Below, one piece after another: positions 44,701 to 56,700 of a stretch of 64,000 nucleotides of DNA. The translations under genes and the position numbers were made by a program. The notes below the pieces were generated by a model. The model made no database searches. It saw only the letters and a list, made by a program, of their open reading frames with translations, and had not been told where the DNA came from. The stretch covers positions 70,282,093 through 70,346,092 of the forward strand of contig JARCOQ010000006.1 of the NCBI GenBank assembly GCA_029207755.1, written 5' to 3'. How positions within the stretch are numbered: position 1 is the stretch's first letter; the number at the start of each line of letters is the position of its first letter. Source of the DNA: Chamaea fasciata (taxonomy: Eukaryota; Chordata; Aves; Passeriformes; Sylviidae).

Positions 44701-47700
44701 TAAATGTTTATTTAGCCATGCATTTATGGAGTTCAGAGGCTTTGGAGTGTATGCTGGGCAACTGCCGGTGTCCTGTGCAGGGACTCTTTATGACTTGGAG
44801 CATCACCAGGATTGTAGTGGCCATCACGTGTCTTTGTTGGTCCTGCCCCTTAGCAAGTGAGGGATATGAAGAGGACTGTGGGAACATTCCTGACTGTGGG
44901 CTCCGTGTGAGCAGTGTGTTTTGTCTTGCACTGCCTGTCGACTCCAGAAATGCGGAGTTATTTTTCTGTAGCAGTTATCAGTGCGGCAGAACACAAGGAG
45001 GATAAAAAACCTGATGTAGGATTGCCTTCTAGTCCCATCTCCTAACAATCCCAGTGTTATGGCTGTGCTGCAGACCTAAGTCAGATGCCCTTTTCTCTGG
45101 AGGAACTCTGGACAGTGAAGTTTTTTGGGAAGACAAAACATGGTCTTTCAAAGCGACCACAAAAATTTGGAATTAGTGAGATGGGGGGAAGGAAGTAACT
45201 CAGTTGAAATATGGAATTGCTCCCAGTCATAAAAATTTTAGTGTTGGCTTTCCCTGTTTAAGGCAGGAAAACCAGGACTTGCTGAAGGCAAGTGGGGAAT
45301 TTTATTGCTTTGAGTCAGTGGAGAGCTCAAAGTCTATGGACTAGTGTTTCCAAAACTGTCACCCAAATAGTTGAGTAAACCTTCACCTTTTCCTCTGCGT
45401 GCAGAGGCAGTCCAACTTAATTCCACTTCCATTCTTGCTGAAGATGAGAAACTGTGCGCTGAGGCAAACCGTATTTGTATTTTTCAATATGTATTGATTG
45501 CTGACCTTTCCATATTCACATCGAAGGATTTCTGTGGCGTCCTGGAAGAGCTCTGTGTGCTAAGGAGCTCTGTGTGTTCTGTTTCCCTTTTTGAAGCAGA
45601 TGTGAGGGCTGTGAGTCAACACTCAGCATATTAGGCTGTGCCATGAATTCATTCAAAGCTTTGTCTCTTGTTTTGTTGTTGTTTTCTGGTTGCTTGGTCA
45701 GAATCACACTCAAATGTACCTGTTGCTGGTGAGAGTGATAACCCTGGGCTTGGCTAAATCCAGGATGTTTTCTCTGGCCTTTTACTTAACAACCTTAGTG
45801 CTATATATGCACGTACTGTTGCGTATGAATTTAAGAAAGGCTGGTCTGAGCCAGCCCTTTTCAATCTAGTTGATTCTGGATTGACACTTCCTTGGTAATG
45901 CTGGACCAGTAAAGTTTCCCTGGGGAATTTCCTGTGTGTATCTAGCCCTTGTTCGGACTCTCAAAGCCCTGGCAGGGATGTTTCAAGGCGATGATTAGTT
46001 TGAGGTTAGGACCCATTTATACTCCCTGCTGTGGTACCTGGGCATGAGATAAGCCATGTGTGTATGTACATCTGTGTTACCCCAGGATTTAGGTGTGAAG
46101 ACAGCTGCTGTGATAAATCTGAACTCTTTAGTCCACAATCAAGGGAAGTGGCAAATAAATGACCTGAAGCTGTGTGCTGTGATAGGCACAGCTCGGGTGC
46201 CCTGCCTGGGAAGTGGGTCTGCTCAGACACCGGCAGCGTGTCCGTCTGCCGGGCAGCCACGGTGCCCCACCTGCCTCTGAGCGAGCCAGCAGGGCACAGC
46301 ACTGAGATGGAGCCTGCTTGTGAGTCCCAGGGATAGTTAATTACCCAGAGCATGTTCTGGGGCACCTTCCAGTCCTGGGGCTTGTTCAATGGGAGCCGAC
46401 CAAACGTGCCCTTGATGCGTGGCTGCAGCTCCTCAGGAAGGAACACTTGGGGTTAAGGAACTGCAAGGCAGCCCTGCTGGGCTGTGCCTCGGCCACCTCA
46501 AGGAAAGCTGCTCCTTTTTGTGCCCCGGCGGCCCTTAATTTGAGTCAGGTATTGGAACAGCGCTGCCTTGTTACAGCTTTGTGAGCAAGGCCTTTGGGCT
46601 GCTTTCCTTTCTCAAAATCCCTCTTCTGCTCTGGTTGTGTTCACAACCCTGACTGGACTGGAGCTGGTGGAAGCCTGGGGAAGGATGGAGGAAAACCTGG
46701 CAATGGGGTCAAATGCTCTGTTGCCAGGGGTTTGTCTTAATTCTACCTTTCTGTGCCTTGTGGCAGTGTCCCAGAGAGCTCCCTCCTCTCTGTGGGTGTG
46801 TCTGGAATCTTGCCGAGTTCATGTGTCACCCTTCCCTCTGTGTCCCATGTTGGGCTGTGCCTCCAGCTTTGAGCAAAGTATAGATCCAGTGACTTAGTGG
46901 CCCGTGGTGCAGCTGTTTCAAGGCTATTTTCAAGGGCAGAGGAATCGCAGGGAACCGCGTGCTCTCTTCTGAAGCGGGAGGAGCGGAGCGGGTCGGCGTG
47001 GGGAGCCGGCAGGAGCAGCAGCTCCCATTTTATTCCCTCGGCCTCACACCGGCGGTCAGAGGCAGTTGCACGTCGTCCTCCTGTCGGGAGAGAGATTGGC
47101 CAGAGAAGCCGAGAGCATCTGGTTCTCGTTGGGCTCTGCCTTTGGATGGTCTTCATTCTTGTTTGTCACATTACGACTTTTTTTTTTTCCCCTTCCTTCC
47201 TCTCTCCTTTTTTCTTTTTTCTTTTTTTTTTTTCCCCTTCAGTGAGTTTACAGGCCTTGCTGGAATGCACATATGGTCCTTATCATCCCCGAAGTCCAGC
47301 TTTTTTTTTTTTTTTTTTTCCTTTTGCTGGTTAGCAGTTTGTGACATCAGGGGCTGTTAGAAGCATTAGTCACTTTTCCTCCAAACAGAAAGGTCTGTGG
47401 TTTTTGGAAACCTATGGAGCGAAGTGTCTTTTATGTCAGTTCTTGGCATACATGGAACTGTGAGTGCTCTGAGCTCGTGCTGACCTTTAGCCAAGCATTT
47501 TGCCTGAAGACAAATGCTCGTTCCGCTCTCTGTAGCCCCTCCTGAACGGTCGGATTTTGCTGACTTCCCTCTTTCCAGAAGAATGCAACTGTATCCTTTT
47601 TCCTCCGTGCTCCTGCCGAGTTCCTGCGGCTTGCCAATGTCAGCAGCTCCCCTCGCTTCCCCGGAGGCGCGGGAGCAGCGGCGGCTTGGCGGAGTGCAGG

Positions 47701-50700
47701 CAGCGCGTCCTCGCCGGGTGGCAGGGGCGAGCACTCGCGGTTGCGAGCGCTGGAAACCGGGATATCTGGTGCTGCACGTCCGGGAGGTGGGCCCTGGGCT
47801 TCCCATCCGCCGTGGCATCCGTGCTGGGGGAGCTTGGGGACGCTTGGATTGGGGAATGCTGGCTTTCCCTCTGGCAGGCTGTGCGTGCATGGGCTGCACC
47901 TAAGCAGGGGGCAGGCAGCTTGTGATGCCTGCTCACTGTTCCCTCTGTCACCCTGCTCTTCATTTAGGGGGCCAGCCCTGGAGGGAGCATCGCTCCTGTG
48001 CCTTATTGCCTGTGCCCGTGGAAACATGTCCAGCATCACCCCAGTCTCTGGGGGCATCTCCTTTGAGGAGACCCTTGCTTGGTCTCAGTGGCAGCCTCCT
48101 CGGGCTGGTGATTCTCCAGACCCATGGGATTTTATCTGTAGGGCAGTATTTTCTGCAAGGGAGGGGGGGAGCATGAGTCCACACCTGCCCTTCCCCATCT
48201 GCTGCTGCCCAGTGCCTTGTCGGTCGAGTTGCTTCCAGCCTTCCTCCCACAAAACAACCTTTCCTGCCATCCTGATTCTTGGGGATTAAAAGGAAAATCC
48301 GGTATATTCAGGGAGAGCCTTTTTGTACTCCCTGTGACCTCCCTGTTTAATGAGCAAGGGAGCCAGCTGTGGCATAACTCTGCTGACAGCGTTCCCTGTT
48401 CCTGGGAGTAGAGACCTGGCTCCTCGCAATTGTGGTGGACTTTGCTGGAGGCCTGGGCCGCAGGGGACTGGTGAGGAGCTGTGTGTCCCTAAGCAGCCGC
48501 AGCTGGTGCCAGCTTTTATCCAGGAAGATCAAGATGGTCTCCTGCGGTCCATCCCTCAGGGACAATAGCTGCAGCAGTGAGTCACTGGTGGGTTGGTGGC
48601 AGGGAGGGAGGCCCAAATCCCCATGGCTTGATTGACACATTAATGTACGGAATGAGAGCATGCCTTCCACAGGGGTCTGCTCTCCCTCTTGAGAAAAAAG
48701 GGGAAAAAAGAAAGCAAGGGGGAAGAAAAACAACGAAGGACCTCCCAGACTTGAGTAGCTTGTGCAGACGTTTGCCCGAGCCTGCAGGCAGCTAGCAGCC
48801 GAGTGGAGCCAGGAACTCCCCCTCCTCTGCTGGTGACACTGATGGTTATCTTACCCTGAAACAACAGCCAAGAAGTCCTTCCTCTCTTGATAAACTGATT
48901 AACTGATTGATCGCTATCAGCCCTTTCCTTCTGGCATCCCTGCGTGCCGAGGAGGGGAAGGGAGTTGTTCTTGCTTTCCATACTATAGTTCTCCTATACT
49001 GTTCCTGAGTTCATTTGTCCGGCAGTTAAGGGTTTGGCCGTCCCTTAACCCTGTTCAAGGAGGGGGAGTGGAATTATGGCTGCTGTTACAAGACCCTGGG
49101 AATACTTGGTGCCCTGCTGGCAGGAACATCAGCTCTCAGGTTTAACTCTGGGAGAGGGATAGATCTCTCTTGCTGACTACTCTTTGCTTCTGGGCTCCTG
49201 CTCTTGCCTGAGCTGTCTGAGCAGACTAAACTATCCCTGAGGTCCCCGGCTTTGGATGCAGCATCTAAGATGCTTTGACCTAGTAATGTGTCAGAAATGT
49301 TGCTGGTCTGAGCTGCTGACAGCAATAAAAATTTTTAGAATTTCCTAAAGGTGCCTCCTAAGTCGAGTGGCCTCAAATAACTAAACACTTGCTTCATATT
49401 TGGGGTTGAGCTCAATATTTTGCATACCAGCCTTCTTCCCCTCTTGAATTTGAGGCTGGTTTTTGTTTTCTTTAACTCTTGGGAGGCCGTGTGAAGCTGA
49501 CCCCCAGCCGCCAGCAGCTGTGGGCCGGGAGGGGCCCGAGGGGAATGTTTTGCCAGCAGCCTTGAAGCAAAAGGGGCTGAGCCAGGAGCTTGCTTGGATT
49601 GGGGAACAGGCACCATCATGGCTGAGTCCTGAGCGCGGAGAGCAGAGTGGAGACCGGGACGATAAATGTCCTCGTGGAGCTCTCTCCTTGGCCTTTTGGG
49701 AGTGGGGCTTTTTCCTGCCTACGGGAGGAGCAACTTTGCTTTATTTCCAATCAGCCGCCGGACACTTTTGAAAGCGTAAGGACTCAGCTGTGCTTTGTGC
49801 TGCCTTTGGAGGAGTGGCACGGGACTCACCTTTATCTCCAGCCCCCCCATCCACACACAGACATCCTGTTCCTGACTCCAATGAGGAGAATAACTTTCTC
49901 TTTATTCCCGCTGGCTCTGCCACTCTGCCAAGCCGTTGTGGCTTGGGAGGAATGAGCTGACTCTTCCCTGCACGTGCCTCATCAGCTGAATTGTTTTATA
50001 GAGCTTCACTGATTCCTGTCCAGCCAAACCCACTGTTTGTCACAGAGCATCCATTACAGCATTGCCCCACCTGTGAAACCATTGCCACCGGGAGCTATGT
50101 CTGAAGAAAACCAGATCTAAAAGAGCCTTGACAGGGTTCTGAGGCTGCAAACCCGTCCTTGTCTTTTGCAGAGCATTTTTGCCCCCTTCAAATGAAGAGC
50201 AGTGGGATGTGGGTTCCTGACAATCAGTCTCTTTATGGTGATGCTTGGTAGTATTTGCTGAGCCTCTGGGGGCCTGTCTGTGCTTAACTTACCCCTTCCC
50301 TTCCCCTGCTGCAGTTAAATCCAGCAGCTGTGATAACAGCAGCTCGAAAATTGTTGTTGATCCAAGAAATACTGACTGTGGGATGCCTCGTAGGGCTCTC
50401 CGCAAAGAGAAGGCGAGTGATCAGCATATTTCCCAAGAAACAAGCATTCATTTGTTCGTGTTGCTCTGTAGTTTTTCTAGGGTTAGCACATAGCTCTGGA
50501 TGTTCAGAATCACTTCCTGCTCGTGGATGGTATGGGAAGAGGGAGGGAAATGATGCCCGGAATGTGGGGTTCAGTAAAGGGGATGTGACTGCCTTAAGGA
50601 AGAGTTTAAAAATGCAGACTGCTTTTGGGATGTCTTAAGCTCTCTGACATGAGAACATCCAGACACCCAAGTCTAGCAGCACATCTGGTGTGAAGTGGCT

Positions 50701-53700
50701 GATCTCTGCAGGAGTCTGTGGAGCTGCAGTTTCGGAGCTCCGTGCTCATCCTGCCCATGGATCCTGAAGCTGGGAGCAAGGAGAGGTGCTTGCCAAGCAG
50801 TTACTCCTTTAGTGTGCTTCAGAGAGGTCAGTGCTTCAGACGCTGCCACTTGTCTATGGTTACCAAGGCATCTCCCTGGACTGTGTTTCTGTGAGTGACT
50901 CCTGAGAAGCTATTTTAGTCCAGCAGGACGTGTAGGTGCAGTACTGGGCAAAGGGCGGAGTCGTGCTGAGCTCTGCTCATCTGAGGGGAAATGAGGGATG
51001 TGCTTGGGAAGAAGGCAGTGAGGCAGGGTGATGAGATGCCTTTCCACTTGGGCTGAAGCACCTGAGCAGCACTGCTGGCTTCCTCTGGAAGAGGAGCCAT
51101 GTGGCAGGAGGAATAAATCCATGCTTGCAGCATCCCCGTGGCTTGTTGGCGTACCAGGAGCTGTGGGGTGGAGCGGGAGCCTCGTCAGCCTTTGACTGCT
51201 CTTGAGGCAGAGGTGCCCAGTCCTCGGTGGGATGACTCAGCTGGGCTCAGCCCCAGCGCACGGGCTGCGCTCTGGAGCTTGTCGTGGCAGTGCACGGCTG
51301 GAGAGGCAGGGCCGTCTGCCTTGGCGTCCCCTTGTTGTTCCAACACTTCTCTTCTGCCAGACCCAAGTGTGATTCACTCGCCCGCTCTGCTGCTGATCCC
51401 CTGAGCAGTCAGCGTTGTTGCTCTCCAGCAGAGGCTTCCTTTCCTTGTGGATGAAGCTGTCCCCTTGCAGGGGTGGAAGCCAGAGCAGAGGCCTGGCTGC
51501 AGCGGTAAGTGGTCGTGCAGCACGTGCACCTCTTTCCCCTGGAGAGACGCAGCCTGCAGCTCCCCCAGAAATGTGCCAGCCTTCCGAGGGCATCTGCGCG
51601 CCGCAGAACTGGCTTTGTTTGTGCGTGGAGCAGAGACGCAGGAATGTAGTTCCTTTGGCTCTCCTGCCTCCTCCAAGATGTGTGTCTGTGGGCCCTGTGC
51701 AGAACTGCAGCTATTTTCCGTGTCTGCTCTACGCAGGGAGATGCGCTGCATCCTGGGAACACCGGGGGAGGTGGGTGCTAGGGTTTGTGTTTCATCTCTG
51801 CCTGTGCCTCAGGCCTCAGATCTTTTCACGAGTGTTTTTTGATGTTTTGAGCAGATATCAGGCTGCTCTTGTCTCCTGTTGTGCAGCGCAGCCTGTGAAA
51901 AATACTTGGCATCGCAAAGCGCGGAGATAGTTTTTGTTTATTCCTCTGTTGATGTTTGCCACTTGCAGGGACAAAAAAGAAAAAAAAAAAAAAAAAAAGG
52001 CAAGGGGAGGGAAATAAACCAGAGAAGGTCTGCAGCAAAAATAACTGACACAGATGCAAGAGATGAGTCTAACTCCTGTTCCTGCTGAGCAACTGATGAT
52101 GAGGCAGTGCTTGCTTTCCCAAAATATCTCAGGGAAAGAGATACCGGTGCTGTGCTGAGAGATGTTCAACACCCACCACTTTGTGCGAAGCCTGTGAATC
52201 ATGGGCACTTTCTGCTTTCTGGGATCTGCTCTGAGCTCCTTTTGCTTGATCATAAACCCAAGCCCACCATTTTTTTTTAGAAATACTAACGTTACAAATA
52301 TTTAATTTAACCCATTCACGTCACACATCAAGCCCAGCGGCTTTTCCAGGGAAATCCCTGTTGGGGGTGAATGGGGTGATGGTCTTTCTGGGTGGTTTTT
52401 CTTTACTGAGCCTGAGTGAAGGAGGTGGCATCTCTTCATCACCTTAAGCTCCTGTGGTGTGGTGCTGGTGAGTAGCTCCCAGCACACAGAGGGACGGAGG
52501 TGAACAGGCTGGTAAATTGCCATTGACCTACAGACAAGGCGGGTTTAGATGCTAAGAGAAGGCTCAGGTATCCAGCACAGGGGCCAGGCCCTGTGTGTCA
52601 GCATGGCAGAAAAGAGCCCTTTGCCCAGACTCCTGGCACAAACTGAGACATTTTCACTTGGAGATGTCGCCTTTCTCGGGGAATTTTTGTGTTTCTTTAG
52701 GTCTGAGTTTATTTTCATCAACACTCAGCCCAGGTGTAACTCGTTTCTCCCTGAGAGTGGTGGCCGGTCCGTTACGTTTTGAGGAGGGAAGTGGAGCTGC
52801 TCAGCAATTGTGCAGAGAGTGGGAAGTCCTTCGCTGCTTTTGATTTTTAACAACCAAGGAGTTCTCTCCATGTCTGCTCCAAAGTCCAGTGATTTTGTGG
52901 AAAGAAGCTGGTGCTTCCAGCATCTTTAAACCAGGCTGAGGCTGCCCATGACCCATTTATTGTGGCCCTGGTGGAGTGACTCCATTGGAAGGGTTTGGGT
53001 TTGGAGAAAGGTTAGTGTTTTCCGAATTAAGGGCAACAATCTTTAGGTGAAAAATGCTGTGAAGTAACAGCAGAGCTGCTCCAGGTCTACCGAGTTTGTG
53101 GGGTTCTTTTTGTTTGCCTGTTTCACTGTGCTCGGCACCTTGGTGTAGCTGTGACTTGCCAGGGAAGAGGTAACTGGGCCAGCAGCTTGTTTTCCCAAGC
53201 TTCTCTGTGGATTGCCATACAGCTGCTGTGGGAAGGTCCCAAATACAATCTGGGGGTTGTTTCGAACCTGCCTTCTGCCAGGTCTGTGCTGCTCCCTTGC
53301 CCTCCACGGAACAGCTTTGGGGTGTTGGGTGCTGTCAGCTCAAGCCCCCCGAGCGGCCAAGGGGGAGAGCGGGGCTGCCTGGCACCTCTGGGCTGCCTGG
53401 CCTGGCTTCTTCTCCTGCTGAGGACAGGCAGAGGCAGCACCAGGGGCTTTGTGGGTCACGCAGGAAACACTGGGAATGGTGCCACGCTTCCTCACCTCGC
53501 GTCAGATGAGCTTCTTTGTAAACCAAGGCGTGGCAGAGCAGCGTGCTCGCTCTATTCCCTTCCTGTCAAAGCCTGGAAAAGCTGGAAAGAGTTTTAGCTG
53601 GCTCTAGTGGCACATGGAGAACTCCAGTTTGCTATCCGAGCTGCGTCCTGCTGTCTCGTGCTGAAGGGTTGCAGGAAAAGGGCAACAGTGTTGGCATTTC

Positions 53701-56700
53701 CCTTCTAGGCCTGGGACGACAGAGCGAGTCTGAAGGCTGCTCCTTCCCTTTGGCACACCGAGCCAAGGAAAGCACCGCCTTGGCTCTCTGCTTGCCTACG
53801 CAGGTGTCTGTCAGGAGTAGCTTTCGGAGTTGCAGGCAGGGCCGTATCCCAACCTCTTGTCACTCCTCAGTGTGCTTCTTGAGAGAGACAGCCTCAGTGG
53901 GAAGTTTGGGGAGTTTCCCGTGCTGCTGGGGAAGTTCTGAAGTGGAAGGTTGGCCGGTTTCTGCTGCGTAGCAGCGGACACAAAGGATGCAGCCTCAGCT
54001 GCTTCACCAGCTAAACGGGAACTGGTCAGCTCACGGCTCTGACAGTGTTCCACCCTCTTTTCCAGGTGTCTGCCTAAATAATCTTAGGATAACTCTAGGG
54101 ATATGGGATGCTGGGGCCTCAGAAACGGCATTTGGGCGTTGCAGCTTGGTAAAGAGTCATGGTTTATTGGTGACAGGCACGGAGAACCAGTGTGGTGGTG
54201 TCTTCCTGCCTTGGAGATGGGGACGTTTTAGCTCCTGAGCCCCACAGCAGAGCCGGATAGAAGGAAAAGGAGAGTGCTTTTGGGAGGGAAACCTAAGACA
54301 CAGATCCTGCGTCCCAAAAGCCTCTGTGTCCTTAACGCAGTTCTGACAGGGCTTCTTCCCTGACGGGGGTGTGGCAACCCCGCTAAATGCTTTTCTTCTG
54401 GGTCCTACAGAACGATGACCTCAGGAACCTGTCCCTGTCTGGCCACGTGGGCTTCGACAGCCTCCCGGACCAGCTGGTCAACAAGTCAACGTCGCAGGGC
54501 TTCTGCTTCAACATCCTGTGCGTGGGTAGGTCACCCTGCTGGGCCCTCGGGGCACGGCCCCGCGTTCGCAGCTTCTCCCTCTGCCCGGGGCAGGGCCACT
54601 GCGGGTCTTATGGCAGGGCAGTGACGCTTGTCTTCCCGGAGCTCCTCCGCAGTGAAATCCTCTTTCCCCTTTCTCTGCCTGGTCCTCCGAGTCAAAGCAT
54701 GGAAGTTGCTAGCTGTTAAAATCTATCCCTTTGATTGTCCAGTGGTTCTGCTTTCCTCAAAGGCTGCCCCTAAGGAAACTGAGTCAACTTGGAAACTAAA
54801 AGTGTTTTTAAAAGGATGTTAACTTAAATCTGCTTTTCTCTGGGATGGGTGTGGAGGCTGTTTCTCACCAAATTGCATTTCATTCCCTTCCAGGGTTTCC
54901 CTGTCTCCTTACATTCTTAGTTTCTCCACTTCGAAACTAAGAATTTTTAAAGAATTTGCCGTTTCTAGTCTCCAAATGATGTACTGGAGAACAAAGCCTG
55001 TCACCTGTCCTCTGCTGTATTTAATCCGCAAGTTGGTTTAATAGCCTGAGTTGCTTTCCCCAAGTTGTTCAGAGGGTGAAATACGAGGAGGCAGCATCTT
55101 CTCTTGGCTGTGGGAAGGTAGCTGCTGTCTTGGTACTCTGTGGATTCCTCACAGTTGGAATTGCATTGCTCAGCCCCAGGGAGCCGTGAGCCAAGCCAGC
55201 TTTGGCTTGTCAGTGAACCCAGAATCTGGTCCTGTAAATGGACAAAACTGCTGGGTTTTTCTCTTAGCTTGGCAGTGCAGGCTGCAAACATCATCTTTCC
55301 GTCCATTGTTCATTTAAGCCTCCAGGAGGGGAGTATTGTCCCTTCTAATTAGTTACATTAATTGGCTGGAAAAACCCCACAACCCTCCGCTTGTGATTTT
55401 TCTACAGCAATTTGAGAATTTCTGTGAGCTGCCTGAAAAGAAATCTGGCAGACTTGACTCCTCTCTGTAGCTTTGCATGTGAAAGGAGGAGATAAGAGAA
55501 TAGTTGCACTTCTGCACACTTGAGCTCCCAACCCTCACGTGACTCCCTCGTAGCAGCATGAAACCATTTCAATCCAGCAGGGAACAGCCCGATTAGCAGG
55601 CAGCTCTTTGATCAAAATGGCATAAATTAATTGCCTTTCTCTCTTGCAGTAAATATGCCTTTCTTAGTGTGACTTAATATGTCTCCATTAGCAATTTGAT
55701 CCACCTCTTTTTTTTCTTGTGAAATGTGCCCGGCGGCCGGTTTTCACCCCGTATTAAAGTTTCACACAAACTGCTGCAGTTGGCCAAGGAACAGAAATCT
55801 CATCCTTGAAAAAAATTATCGTTTAAAACTGTGATTTGAGAGAGGACACGATCAACTTCAGTGTTGTAATGTGAGACTTCTGATTGGGATGTGAAATGCT
55901 GCCGAGCCTTTCTGGCGCAGACTGCAGCAGTTCCCATCAGGAGCTCCCTAAGACTCGCAGCTTCAGCCGTGGGCAGTCTGTGCCATCAGTTTAGGACTTG
56001 GCTTTCCACGTGAGTTGCCTCAGCCCACCCCTGCTCACAGCATGGGTAGCAACAGCCGTGTGAGAATGTAATTGCTAAACAAACAGTTTTGGCTGAAAAA
56101 TGGGATTTAAGATAATGCTTTCATCCATGTTACTAATTGCCCTGGGGATTAGTGAAACTGGAATAGTTTTAAAAGTTGGTATTTAAGCAGTGTGCCTTTT
56201 TTTTTTTTTAAGAACTCTGAATGTATTTCTGTGTCACAGATTTTTATTGTCTTTAGTTGCACTGTGGGTTTTGGGATGATCTTCTTGAGGCAACGCAACT
56301 GCCTTAAAAAGGCTGAAACAAAATCAGGGAATCAGACATGGAGTTAAGAGAATTTACAACTTGCTACCGTAAGGAAAGTTCCTGGGTCAGTCCTGGTAAA
56401 GATGGGGAAGAAGATGTCTTCTGTCTCTGAAGACATCTGTTCCTGCAGGGATTATCTTGCTTAGCAGCGCGCATGCAGCCTAATTCCACTTCCACCCAAG
56501 CGGAATAACTCCTTACCTGGTGAACGTGCCAGAGAAAGAGGTAAGGGGGAGCGGTGGCACCCTCCTGACGCTTCCTCTGCCCGCTCAGGTGAAACCGGCA
56601 TCGGCAAGTCCACGCTGATGGACACTCTGTTCAACACCAAGTTCGAGAGCGAGCCCGCCACGCACAACGAGCCCGGCGTCAGGTTGAAAGCGCGGAGTTA

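Larger units (their letters stand above)
31558..54410 (+). other. SEPTIN11: SEPTIN11 intron 1, about 22.9 kb
   Basis: This intron makes up over a third of the window. It begins in the CpG island. It holds a 10-bp G-rich tandem repeat at 31631-31690, a (CTG)10 at 35716-35745, a 64-base pyrimidine run at 47177-47240 with a T19 run at 47301-47319, and an A-rich tract at 51975-51998. I recognise no nested gene. AT-rich stretches near 33.6-33.7 and 38.6-38.75 kb look like possible regulatory elements. The many open frames on both strands show no protein similarity. Confidence 0.8.

Noticed and set aside
47431..48057. 208-codon open frame on - in SEPTIN11 intron 1
   Set aside because: No domain, no similarity, no splice or promoter context; consistent with chance in a GC-rich patch.
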